Below are positions 34,169-45,257 of a stretch of 64,000 nucleotides of DNA, one piece after another. A program made the translations under genes and the position numbers. Origin of the DNA: Myrmaecium sp. VS I D KN 1 (Eukaryota > Ascomycota > Dothideomycetes > Valsariales > Valsariaceae). The stretch covers positions 402,434 through 466,433 of the forward strand of contig JADQAV010000047.1 of the NCBI GenBank assembly GCA_019775845.1. Direction: 5' to 3'. How positions within the stretch are numbered: the first letter of the stretch is position 1; the number at the start of each line of letters is the position of its first letter. The notes under the pieces were generated by a model. The model saw nothing but the letters and a program-made list of their open reading frames with translations. It had not been told where the DNA came from and did not search any database.

Positions 34169-37100
34169 TCAACGCCTTCCATGACCCATCGTGCTCCTTC
34201 CTCGAGGCCGCCCGCCTCCGCCGCCGCCCCGCGGGCTCTTCCCAACGCGGCCGCCCTTAGTCTTCTCCGCACCCAGGGGCTTCCGTTGGCTCTTAGGCCC
34301 GCCGCGCTGTTGCTGCGACTTCATCTTGCTCTTGAGCTCCGCCGCATCAACCTCCATCTCATCATCATCACCCTCGTCGTCATCGCCGCCCTTGCCCTTC
34401 TTGTTGCTGAACTTGAGCTTGCCACGCTGTCCCCGCTGCGCCGCATCCCGCCCCTTGATCGCGCTCACGTAGGCGTTGATGCCGGCCTCCAACGACCCGC
34501 CTTCATCCACATCCAGCATGGCCTCGTCGTCCTCATCGTCGCTGACGCCGATGACCAGTTTCCCGTCGATGTCGGTCTTGGCGTTCGTCTTCTTCTTGTC
34601 CGCCTGCGCCGCTTGGCGACCCTTGGTCGGCTTCGTAGAGGAAATGTGACCCAGTGCGCGCCTGTCAAGCAGATCCAACGGCTCGTCCTCATCCTCGATG
34701 ATGTACTGCTTGCCTTCGCCTGCCTTGCCCCTCTTCTTACCGCCCTTCTCCGCCATCAGCTCGTCATCCGAGACGTCGGAGCCCTCGGACTCGGACTCGG
34801 AGCCGTACACCGCCTGATCGAATTCGGACTCGAATTTGCCCTTGGGCTTGGTCTGCACCTCCTCACCATTCTCCGCGGCCGCCTCCTTCTTCCTCTTGTT
34901 CCGTTCGCGAGTCTTGCGGATATTCGTGATGAGCTTCTTATCTTCTTCCGGACAGTAGCGTTCGACAACCGCGATGCCATAACGACGCATCATGCGCTCT
35001 ATTATGTGCTTCACCTTGGCTTTGAAGTGTGCTTTGTGCTCGTGCGACCAGACCATGAGATGCGGGATGAGAGTCTTGAGCCTTGGTTCCACGAGCTCGG
35101 TGGGCAAGGAGATGATTGCAACTTTAACAAATCCAAGGACAGAGCGGACGATCTCGCGGTTGGGGTTCTGAAGGAACATGTCCATGATATCCAACAAATT
35201 AGTGATGGTTTCGGTTGAGATGGAGGAATAGAAGGTGTAGAGGATACGAGTGATGGCGGTGATAGAAGCGCTGATCATGTGGGGAGTGGATCCGGCGAGA
35301 CCTGCAGAGACCATGGTGAAGTATTCTTCGAGGTTGGCAGGGACTGAAGGTGCATCGTCCGGCATATTGCTGACTTTGCTGTTGACGACCACACCACCCT
35401 GTTGCATCTTTTCACCCATGGACACAAGAAGGTCGAAAGCTGCAGTACGAGCCTTCTCATTGACTTCCTTGGCGGAAATGATCACTTCCGGAAGAATTGA
35501 AGGAATGAAGTGGAGGTCTTCCGCAGGGAGGTATTCGATAACTTGCGCGATAGCAGCAAGGCGATCCCTACGCGCGGGAGCGCCGGCCTTCTCAGCACTA
35601 GCAAGGAGAAGTTGCTGTAGCTCCGTGTTCCTTTCCTTCAAAGCAGCCTTTCCAGTCTCCGACTCAGCAAGACGAGGAATGAGCTTGTAAGCCTTCTTTT
35701 GCAACTGCGGGTCATCGTCCTTGTTGATGATGATAGTAGCCATGTTGAAAAGAGCTCCGAAGCTGTCCCGCGGTAAGTAAATAGAAAGCGTGATGACGAG
35801 GTCCATCAGAGTGTGGCTCATCGGCGGCATTTTGTCCTCGGTTTTCTTCTGTTTCTGCTTGTCAGCTTGCGTCTGAGGGCCAGCCTCGGTGAGAGAGCTC
35901 TCGAGAGCAGTCGCGACACGGCCAAAGGTCTCCATCAACTCCTGCGCCGGCGTTATGCTGAGATAGGCATTGATACACCTAAGGATAGTCCCTCTATACT
36001 GGGGAAGGGTCTGGCTATAGACGTTGAACAGAACAGCGAGCAGGTTGCTGGCAAACTTGGCGAGATGATCAAGGTTCTTCTTCGCTTGGGCCTTGGACAC
36101 CCTGGATTGGGCAAGCAAGTCATCGTCGCCCGGCAGAGCCACGATAGCTGCGTTCGTGTCGACAAGGTTTTCCAGAGCTTTACAAAGGTCGGTTCGGAGA
36201 TCTGTCTTCTGGTAGAGCAAGTTCGCGATGAGTTCGGCGAATGATTGGTCGAATGCCTACCACAATTAGCAAACGCAAATCACAAATACAAGATCCGCTT
36301 GAGTAGACTTACATCCACAAGGTCGAGAGGCAGATCGCAGTAGCCAGGAAGAATAGACCAGATTTGATTGACCACCGTCTCATAGATCTTGATCTCCATT
36401 GTCTTCGGAGCGTCGCCATGGTCAAGTACCCTTTGGAACATAGCCTCACTCACAGGGACCAACTCTGACCGGAAATGGGCCAAGTAAGTGTTCGTCACGG
36501 AGTCACGGAGCAGAGGAAGCAGCCATGCACGGCCGGGTTGTCCAGGAGCGGGCTTGACCAGATTGAGCGGCAGAATCTCGAGGACTTTGTCAGGTCCCAT
36601 GGCGCGGATAGCTTGCGACAAGACTGCGTCGGCCTCCTTCTTCCCCGTAAACGAGTCGTTGCCCCTGAGATCGCCGATCGTTTTCACAACCGGAGAGAGC
36701 AGAGGTGCCGACCGCCACCTGAGGACCTCAAACATCGAGCCAAGGACATTGAACACCTCCATCCAAGCAGCCTGGTACTTAAGACTCAGCAGATCCTTGG
36801 CAGCAGTTGCGAGCTTCTCAAGCGTCTTCTCTTCGAATATCGACGGGTCGAGGATCACGTTCGGGGGTATACAGTTAGCCATGAAGGAGATCAAGCATTC
36901 CGAGGCAGATACGCGAATGTTGTGGGACGGAGACGCAAGGAACCCTGAAATCATAACAAAGAGATCCGGGAGCTTTTGGAAAGTTTCTTCCGCATCGACC
37001 TGAGCGGCCACATCGTATCCCCGGGAGAGCACGGCTATCCAGGGAGGCAGAAGCTGAGAATCGTTCTTGGAGGGCTGTAGTTCCGATATGACTTCGAGGA

Positions 37101-38018
37101 GACGGGGCAGCTTGGTAGAAGCGGAAACTTCATTGGCCATGCCTTCAAAGATGACTTCGAAAACCTCGAAAGCGGCCATAGTGAGGAATTCATTCGAAGA
37201 CTTGGCGATGCCCAAGAGGAGTTCACACAAAGGTTCAATCTTGTGGCTGGGCCAACCTTTAGACGCCTTGGCAATGGTCTTGATCAGCTGCAGGGCGTGG
37301 ATCAATGCGGGATCGTGCTGTTGACCGTCGCGGTGGGACTTTTGCTTCCTGGCTTTGGCGGCCTGCTCGGCGATGTCCCTCAAGCTGTGCAAGGCAGACT
37401 CGGCGCACATATCCGCTGCCGGATGGTCCAACGACGGACTCGGAGGAGGATTGTTCAAGACCTTTGCCAATGCCTCGAGAGCTCGCTTCCGCACCTTCGG
37501 CCTGTGGTCCACTGCGATCGCGAGGAGGCCTTGCACAGCTCGTCGAGGACTCGGCTGCGCCGCCGGAAGAGCCCATGCCGCGGCATCCTGAGCGACCAAC
37601 AACGACTCCAGCACCCCTATAGAAGCACGCAAGAGCGGTGCTTCAGCATCCGGATGTGTCAAGGCGGGCGCAAGGCTGGTGAGGATCTGCGTGAACTTGG
37701 AACGGAGAAGAGGGGCGGCGACGTGCGGAGTAACGAGGTCGAGCAAATAGACAACTGCGGTAGCGACGTCCTTGTTAACGATGCCGTTCGCAGTAGAGAT
37801 ATGCTGGCCTAGGAGTGATAATAGCGCAGCAAAGTATGCCGCAGGAGTGATCTCGGTAGTTTGGTCCTTCAAAGTATCTTCGACGGCGGCCAGCACCACT
37901 GCCGTCTGCAATAGATGTGAGCAGCTGTACGGTGAAGCTAGGACCTGGGACTCACCTGCTGCTGGTTCTGCAGCCGCGGCTGCGACCGGATCTTGTCGAG
38001 CCTCTCTGCCAAAGACAT
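34169..38018 (-). CDS. RRP12: Ribosomal RNA processing protein Rrp12
   Basis: Exons 37956-38018, 36313-37905 and 34169-36256 (63 + 1593 + 2088 nt, all phase 0) give 1247 residues, close to yeast Rrp12 (1228). Rrp12 is a karyopherin-like HEAT-repeat protein that binds RNA and Ran-GTP and is needed for export of both ribosomal subunits. Helical HEAT-like repeats fill most of the protein, with the NUC173-type central region (for example DLLSLKYQAAWMEVFNVLGS). The C-terminal 200 residues are charged and disordered-looking, with nuclear-localisation-like KKRGK and a final Arg/Gly-rich tail (GRVGKSPRGGGGGGRPRGRS). The first exon is only 21 residues (MSLAERLDKIRSQPRLQNQQ...). Confidence 0.96.
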
Positions 38019-38457
38019 GTCGGCAAGGTGGTAGCTCTCTGTTCTACGGACTTTGCGACGGTCGGACAACGCAGGTCGAAGTCGCGATAGCAAAAAAGTT
38101 TGGGCACTACGACTATCTCGCTAAGCGTTGCCCCCCGGCCGTGCGAAGCGGGGACGAGCGTGACTAGCGTCAAAGGGACCGCGCTGTAGGGCTGTCAGCG
38201 TTCCCACTAGCTGCAACAACGAGCAATCGCACATTCATGCTGGGGAGCTACTGTCGCTTCACTGCTGCTACACTGCTGGTTCTCCGTCTGTTCGAAAAGC
38301 GCCTGGAAATGGAGGTATCACACAACATGGAGGAAGGTTAAGTATGAGATACATAAAGTGCCACCCAGCCCGACCACAAACAAACAACGCCTGAGCAAAG
38401 GTTCAGCAAACACTCGTTTATGTCGTATACACTCATTCTGTTCTGTTCTGTTCACAG
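38019..38457. other. Intergenic, RRP12 promoter and TMEM115-like 3' end
   Basis: A 439-bp gap with no credible gene. It contains the RRP12 promoter region, with both neighbours on the minus strand. Confidence 0.5.
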
Positions 38458-39608
38458 TTATGATCGGACTTCCACAGTCCCAGACTGTGAATCATGGTGT
38501 CCTTCAGTATCATGACCAGCTTCACCAAGGGATGACCCTCCGGGTTGCGCAGAAGTGGTCGGAGGTTTCGCCGCCGCCGCATGCAGTCGCTGGTCGAGAG
38601 CCTTGAGCGCCAACGCACGTCTCCTCTCAGCCTCTTCCCTCCTGCCCCCTCTAGCGCCAGCACGAGAGTTCATCAAACTAGGCAAACCGCCCTCGGCGCG
38701 GGCATGGGCCTGCTCATTTCCAGCATCAATATCCTCCGCCGAAAACGGCGTGCAAACCTTGATTGACACGAGCATTTCATACACCGCGTCCGCCAGCTTC
38801 CCGATAGGGGTCTGGAGGGGTTCCGGGAAGAAATGGGCAAAGGCGAAGGTGTCGGAAGCGTCACCCTTGATTACAGAGCCGTCACCGGTGGCGGCAGATG
38901 ATAGTGAAGGACTGATGCGGTAAAAGCGAAGGTAGGTCCAGGAGGTAAGGAAGCCGAACCAAGCCAAGAACAAGGCGGTTTCAGTCCCCAGGACGACACC
39001 GGAAATAGTGTTGGCCAGGAGGAATATGGCAGGGAAGTGCTTCACACGCATCCTGATGATGCCCTTCAAGATCGACACGGTATGTTCTGGGACAAGCTGC
39101 TTGAACGCTACGAGGAACCCCGCTTGGATTGCGATGCCGCCAGAGATCGTTGTGTTCCTACATTGATTAGTAGCCTGCCTTTGCATGCTGCAAGGGTCGG
39201 TTCCACTTACAGTGCGGCCTCATTCTTCGAAACGACAAAAGAGAAAGCGTAGAGGAGGAAGGTGAGGATGTTGGGGATCATAGCAACGAACAATATGAAC
39301 TTGGCAAACTCCTTCGAGCTCCAGGCTCTCTCGAGATATCGGCCGCCATAGAACAGCGTCAAGCCTGTTATAAGCAACCCGAAGACGTTTGATTCCACCA
39401 GCGACGCGCCGAGGAACACCCAGGGATAAATTATGGAGCGGCCAGGAATGATGGTCAAGTATGGGGTGCCCTCTCCGGTGCTGACGAGGGGCTTCTCGAC
39501 TCCGGAGACCCAGTCATTGTAGGGTCGGAACATGGCATTCAGCGAGGTGCACACGATGAGGCCGCCCAATAGGCCTCGTGTGAGAGGCGGCAGACTGATT
39601 CGAGGCAT
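38458..39608 (-). CDS. TMEM115-like rhomboid-fold membrane protein
   Basis: Exons 39211-39608 and 38458-39157 give 365 residues. TMEM115 proteins are catalytically inactive rhomboid relatives of the Golgi thought to act in retrograde transport. At least five to six membrane segments are visible in the first ~230 residues (GLLGGLIVCTSLNAMF, IIYPWVFLGASLVES, FGLLITGLTLFYGGRYLERAW, FILFVAMIPNILTFLLYAF, then two more). The GGRYLERAWSSKEF and FRFYR..ATGDGS blocks and a soluble C-terminal tail with RRALALKALDQRLHA fit the fungal family. No catalytic serine-histidine pair is seen, as expected. It is divergent from the SIF2-like gene. Confidence 0.9.
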
Positions 39609-40084
39609 GATGGAGGAGCGGCGGAGAAGTGCGCGGGTCGTGGAAGTATAGGAGGACTCGAGCTTATGTGTCCAGCAACCTGTCTGCAAGGGAATGAAGG
39701 GGAGAGGACTTGCGCAGGGTTACGCTCGCGGTGCGAATTGGATAACCGGGAGTACAGAGCGAGTGCGAAGCGCAGCAACGAGCGTCGTCGAATACCGCGG
39801 GGAATGTTGACAGCTGCCGGTGGTGGTTTCGTTCCGCAAGCCGGCGCACACTCGATCGCCCGTAGCCGGTGCGCCGCGCCCGCCACGATGCCGGGATGCC
39901 GATCGTTCAAAGCTGTCTTCGTGCCAAGAACCTCCATTTCGTACTAGATGACCTATTAAACCTTCTGATCCCGCTACCTCTCACCCGCAAGTATCACCAG
40001 GAGAGCATTTCTTCGGACGCAATCGAGGGAATTACATCTAGGCGACGCATCTCGGCTCACATTCTCTGCTTCGGACCATGCGCC
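39609..40084. promoter_or_regulatory. Divergent promoter, TMEM115-like and SIF2-like genes
   Basis: This 476-bp interval must hold both promoters. No clear element was recognised. Confidence 0.35.
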
Positions 40085-41959
40085 ATGACGGTTGAAACGC
40101 TTTCCTCGAACGTGGTCAACTACCTGGTGTGGAGGTATCTCCAGGAAGCCGGCAAGCAACCAGGGACTCGAGATGGTGTCACAGAAAAAGCTAATAGCGA
40201 CTAGGATATGGCAATGCGGCGCTGTCACTCTCTCGAACCTGGCTCAAGGATCCCGAATCCCTCCCCTTTGCACGAAATGTCAAGCCGCACACCCTGATCA
40301 ACATGCTCCAAGATGGCCTCTGGTTCGACAAACTGTCTCAGGAAGTCGGGCAGCCACGACGATATCATTTCGGAGCCGACCACGGCCGTCCCTTTGCATT
40401 GAACAATGGAGCGGTCGTGGCTACTGATGGGGAAGCACCTGAGCCGCAAGAGGAGCCTGAGGAAGCTGTTGAGGCTCCTCCAGAAGTCGCGCCTAGGAGA
40501 GGCAAGAAAAGGAAACAGAAGGTGAATGGTGTGGATCGTACAAATGGGGATGCGATGGAAGTGGAGACGAACGGGGTCGCTCAAGCTTCGCGCGGTGCTT
40601 CCGAGGCCGTCGCGTCCGAGTATGACTCCCCTGTGGTGGAAGAGCCCCCGGCGCCATCCACCTTGAGCATCGGCCAGAGCATGGAGATTCAGACGGATAA
40701 GGTGACGGATCTAGGGCCTGGGACCACGATCGTGAAGGTTGAGAAACACAATGCGACGGTCACGCGTACGGAATGGGGGCCGAGTCATATTCCTATACTC
40801 ATCACCGCTGGTGACGAACTATTACGGATACACCACGTTCCCACTACAGCGTCTGATCCTTCAAGCACTCAAGTACAGTGGAAGGACATTGGTCTTGAAG
40901 ACATGGATCACTTTACGGTGACGGCCTTCTGCTGGACCGACCTTGGCGAAGCAGCTTTCACAACTATCCAAGACATCTCGAACGAGCAAGGCGAGAAGTA
41001 TACAGTGGGAAAGCTGTTTCACTTGTTTGATGGCGGCCTGCAGACACGCATTATATCGTCTTTGGTGGGGACCGTCTTTGCCCTTCGCTGGAACGATTCG
41101 TCCAAGCTCCTCCTCAGTGTATCGAGCACCGATATTGGTGGCGCAATCAAGTTGTGGAAGGATGACGATGCACAGCCTGCGTTCACGGCGTTCACGGACA
41201 CGGCTATCTTGGATGCCGCGTGGCTGGATAATCGAACGTTTGCGGTTTGTGGACACGGGTACCTGAAAGTGTTCGGGCCGGACGATGGTCTGACTGGCGA
41301 CTTCACCATTCGAAAATCGTTCACGACCGATGTCAAGTGGGAGAAGATCCGGTACGACAAGGTGTGCGACATCATCGCCTGCGCCTCGACCGAGGACAAC
41401 ATCCTCGGGATCATCCAACCGACGGACACGGAGGTGCAAACGCTGTCGATGGGCGAAGACAACATCACCGACTTCGACTTCCAACCCATCCTGAACAGCG
41501 CGAGCCATTCAGCCGAGTCACCCCGCATGCTTGCGGTGTCCTCTGACACCGGCTTCATTCAGATCTTCGATGCGAAAAAGCCGTTCAGCAAGCTCCAACG
41601 CCTCTCCATGGGCGATCGGCCTGTGTTGGCGATGGCGTTTTCGCCGGACGGCTTCCTCCTGGCCGGCGCCGGCATCGATCGCGTCAACGTGTGGAGCGCC
41701 GAGACGGGCGGTCTGCCCCGGGCCGTCTGGACGGCGGATGGTCAGGCCCAGTGGGATACCGAGCTACCCGACTCGCGCGAGACAGAGTTGGACCACCATC
41801 TGAGCTGGGATGCGGACAGCAAGAAGCTCGCCTTCACTCTCGGGAACCAGGTATGCTCTGACAATGCCCCTTATCTTCCTCCTTTTTTTTCTTCTTTGAT
41901 ACCATTGTGAGCAATTGACTGACGTGCGACAGATTGCTGTTATCAATTTCCAGCGATGA
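40085..41959 (+). CDS. SIF2: Sif2/TBL1-like WD40 protein with LisH domain
   Basis: Exons 40085-40151, 40205-41850 and 41933-41959 give 579 residues. The first intron is GC-AG (gcaagc...actag). Sif2 is the WD40 scaffold of the Set3 histone-deacetylase complex. Residues 1-35 form the LisH dimerisation motif (NYLVWRYLQEAGYGNAAL). A long charged linker carries a nuclear-localisation-like RGKKRKQK. The C-terminal half is a WD40 propeller, with repeats such as VGTVFALRWNDSSKLLLSVS, FTDTAILDAAWLDNRTFAV and RPVLAMAFSPDGFLLAGAG, ending HHLSWDADSKKLAFTLGNQ|IAVINFQR. The last exon has only nine codons including the stop. Confidence 0.9.
40152..40204 (+). other. GC-AG intron in the SIF2-like gene
   Basis: Fifty-three bases starting gcaagc and ending ctag, with a GCTAAT branch-like site about 13 bases before the acceptor. 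The only nearby GT donor (after ..gagatg) would leave a 30-base intron, too short to splice. Confidence 0.8.
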
Positions 41960-43090
41960 TCATGCGGCGGTGATGGAATGGTTCCGCCACGAACCGCCGT
42001 GAACGCAAGAAAGACGCTTTGCGAATGCCACGCCGCGGCCCCATGCCCATCCACCTCGGATCTAGCCGGCCGCTTGGCACGCGTGGAGCGGACGACACAT
42101 GCGGTCTAGGATGGCGGCAGGGATGTCGTTCGGCGCGGATCACACCACACTTCCGCGCGCTCCGAGAACGGGTCTTGAGGGAGGACTGACTATCACGCTT
42201 TCGGGCGCGGATCGGGATTCCTGAGCCGGAAGAGCTGTGCGTTGCTCCTGCGGTTCGGGTCCGGGGGTTCAAGGCTCTGCGAGAACCGTCGTCGAGCGGA
42301 GTGAAAGGCATGGGAGCGCCATTGTTAGGCTATCATCGGGGAAGCTGGAGAGGGGAAATTGTGAGGTTAACCGCAAGATGCTGCTGCTACCACTACCTCC
42401 ACCACCTCACCATCTCTTTCCGTATCCCCGCCACTGAAAAGGGGAATGGATGCCATTGCTACTGGACATGCACACTCATACACCCACATACCACACTCTC
42501 CAGCACGAAAACGCGTCGCCTACAGACACAGAGAGGCAGACAACCGACGAAATGGGATCTTCTTCTCCCCAATGTCCCCGACCCACTACCGCCAGGCATT
42601 CTGCAGTCACGCACGACGGGAGAGAACGGATGGAAAGGGAAGGGAAGGAAAGAAACGCCAAAAGGATTGGAATGGAAAGTACGATCGCTAGCGTCCTACC
42701 AGGGCATTCGTCGTCCACTACGCATCCAGTCTCTCATGCCACGAGGCTAGCTTCTAAAAGATACCCATCTACATACGCGCATACATACATACATATACAT
42801 TATACAGTTTTGTCCACCATCATCGTCGTCGTCGTCGTCCTGCTTCGCTTCATTGAGGTGGGAAAAGTTTGTTCCTTCGTTCAATCGTTACAATTCATTT
42901 CGTTCGTACATACGTCGAGATGGATAACACAGGATATACATAACCATACAACATGTCGCTCACAACCCAATACATGGACAACAGAAATGACGCGCGCTGA
43001 ATGAGGATGGGGAAGACATGCACCACCCCCGGAAAAACGAGATAAGAACAAATAAGACAACAAAGAAAGAAAGGGAAAGACGTCTCCACC
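41960..43090. other. Convergent intergenic region
   Basis: About 1.1 kb between the SIF2-like gene and the DUF2985 gene, both ending here. Only short frames are seen, up to about 185 codons on + from 42450 and not protein-like. A (CATA)n tract near 42,780 and a (GTC)n tract near 42,825 occur. Confidence 0.5.
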
Positions 43091-45257
43091 CTACACCCGC
43101 ACCGCCCTCTCCGCAATCTTCCTGCGCTCCTCCTCGACCTCCTCCTCCTCCTTCCTCCTCTGCAGCTCCTCCTCCTCCCTTCTCCGCTCCACCCACCCCA
43201 TCGCCTCCGCCGTCAGCTCCTGCCGATTCAACCGCTCCAGCACATCCGGCTTGCGGGTGCGACGATCGCCGATCCAAATCGCGATCCCCGCCGCCGCGTT
43301 GCAGGCGATGGAGCAGCAGAGGATGACGGTGGTGAGGGCGAAGGGGCGACGGCGGTAGTCGATCGCCCAGGTGCAGGTGCCCAGGGCGATCTGGAAGGCG
43401 GAGTGGCCATCGAGCAGCAGGACGACGGCGACGAGGAGACGGTGGGGGAAGGCGCGGTGCGTGGCGGTTTCGTGGGGGCGGTAGAAGGTGTGGGAGCGGG
43501 CGAGGCGGGACTGGTGGTGCGCCAGTCGGGCTTGCTGGGTCGGGGTGAGGACGGAGAAGGCCGGTTGGGCTTCGAGGTCGGTGGTGAGGTCCGGGGGGTG
43601 GGTGGGCAGGTCGTTGTGGTCGGCGAGCGGGGGCAGGGCGTGCCGGCGGCGGAGGGCGCGGGTGAGGTGGTGGTAGCGGGCGACGAAGAGCATGTGGTAG
43701 GTGTCGCGGGCGCGGAAGGGGGCGAGGCCGTCGCCGACGATGGCGAAGAGGGCGACGAGGACGTTGTCGATGACGTTGACGACGTAGAGTTGCCGCCCCC
43801 CGACGTTGATCCAGCCGATCAGGAAGAGCACCCAGGCCAGGCCGAAGAGCGTGATCAGCGTCGCGTACAGCGTGACGAGGAAGCCCAGCGGTCGCCGCAC
43901 GTACTGCCCGAACCCCCGCATCGTCCGTCGGAACTTGTACCGTCGCGAGTGCAGCATGTGCCGCACGTGCTCGTTCAGCTCCTTCTTGTCCTCATACGAC
44001 CAGTCCGCCAGGTCGGCCCCGTGCGGCAGCACCGCGTATCGCGACGAGCTCAGCCGCGAGTCCAGCGTCTTCAGCGTCGCCACGTCCGTGTCGGCCCGCT
44101 TCATTGAGGGCGCCTGGGTCGCCTGCTCCGTCCGCTCCGCCCGTCGCGACATCTCCTCCAGTTCCTGGTGGGCCTGGTTGAGCTCGGCAGCGTCGGCGCG
44201 CTTTTCGTCCTCGTCGTCGGGTTCGTAGGCGCTGCTGAGCGTGTACGTCGGGCGCCGATTGATGTACCGACCCAGATCCGGCACAAAGAGGGAGTTCTGC
44301 ACGTTGGTAAGGGAGGTGAGTGTCGCGACCTCCGGGTCTGTTCGAATGGGGTTTGTTAGCAAGGATCCCTTCCATCGGGAGGAATGGCAACCTACCAAGC
44401 GTATCCAGCACGTCAACCATCTTCGACGCGTACTCGGTCCTCGGAGCAGGACCCTCCTCAACCTCAGCCGCAGCCGCAGCCTTCCTCTGCCGCCCACCAT
44501 ACCTCGGAACCTTCGCCCACACCGTCGTCCCCATCCGGCCAAGGAAACCCTTCCTAGGCGGCGGCGGCGGCGGTGTGGTCTTCTCCGCATCTCTCCCCGT
44601 AGCAGGCTGCGGCATGTCCGGCGGCGCAGCCGCAAGCGACGCCGGCGTCTCCTCCGCCAACGTCGGCATCGTCGTGGGGTGTCGTCCCGGCGGCCCATGA
44701 GATTTTGCCGGCACCGGCACCGCCCGCTGGATCCGGATGCTGGACTGACTGCCGCTCGTCAGCGGCGGGCGGCCGCGGCCCCCGCCGCCGCTCGTCTGCA
44801 CTGGGCTGGGCCCTGCGGGGCGTTGGAGACTGCTTCGTCGAGCGGGGATTGGCGCGGCGGTTGGTAGCGGCTTGCGGGGGAGCGCATTGTGCTGTGGGCT
44901 ATGGGGCGGAGGTTAGTGGATGGGAGTGCATACGCGTGGGAGGGGAGGCATTGATGCGAACCTAGCGAAATAGCCTTCCTCGGCCTGTTGTGGTGGAGGT
45001 GGAGGTGGTAGAGGCTTCTCAGTCGTCGAAGGTCCGGCGGCGGCGGAGGAGGAGGAGGAGGTTGCGAAGTCGTTCACGTCGACCTGGCGCGGTCCTTGCA
45101 CGCCGGATTTGATGCTGGCGGTGGTGGAGGCTTCTTCGGAGGAGGGGGAGAGGTCTGAGAGAGAGGATGTGGATGATGAAGTGGATGAGGATGACCGACG
45201 GAGGGGTCGAGATAGGGCGTCCCGGGTGGACTTTGTGAGATTTTTGAGGCGGTCCAT
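43091..45257 (-). CDS. DUF2985-type integral membrane protein
   Basis: Exons 44962-45257, 44396-44898 and 43091-44337 (296 + 503 + 1247 nt) give 681 residues with consistent phase. The first 250 residues are serine- and proline-rich and disordered-looking (RRSSSSTSSSTSSLSDL; PPPPPPRKGFLGRMG). The conserved part begins at WSYEDKKELNEHVRHMLHSR and FRRTMRGFGQYVRRPLGF. It is followed by membrane segments (LYATLITLFGLAWVLFLIG and others) and the block VLVALFAIVGDGLAPFRARD, the hallmark of the fungal DUF2985 family. The C-terminus is a charged coiled-coil-like tail (ERRREEEELQRRKEEEEVEE). Function is not known. Its upstream region is the start of the long gene-poor interval. Confidence 0.9.

Noticed and set aside
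43403-44107. A 234-codon plus-strand frame opposite the DUF2985 gene
   Set aside because: Shadow frame. The minus frame has the conserved DUF2985 blocks and good splice sites.
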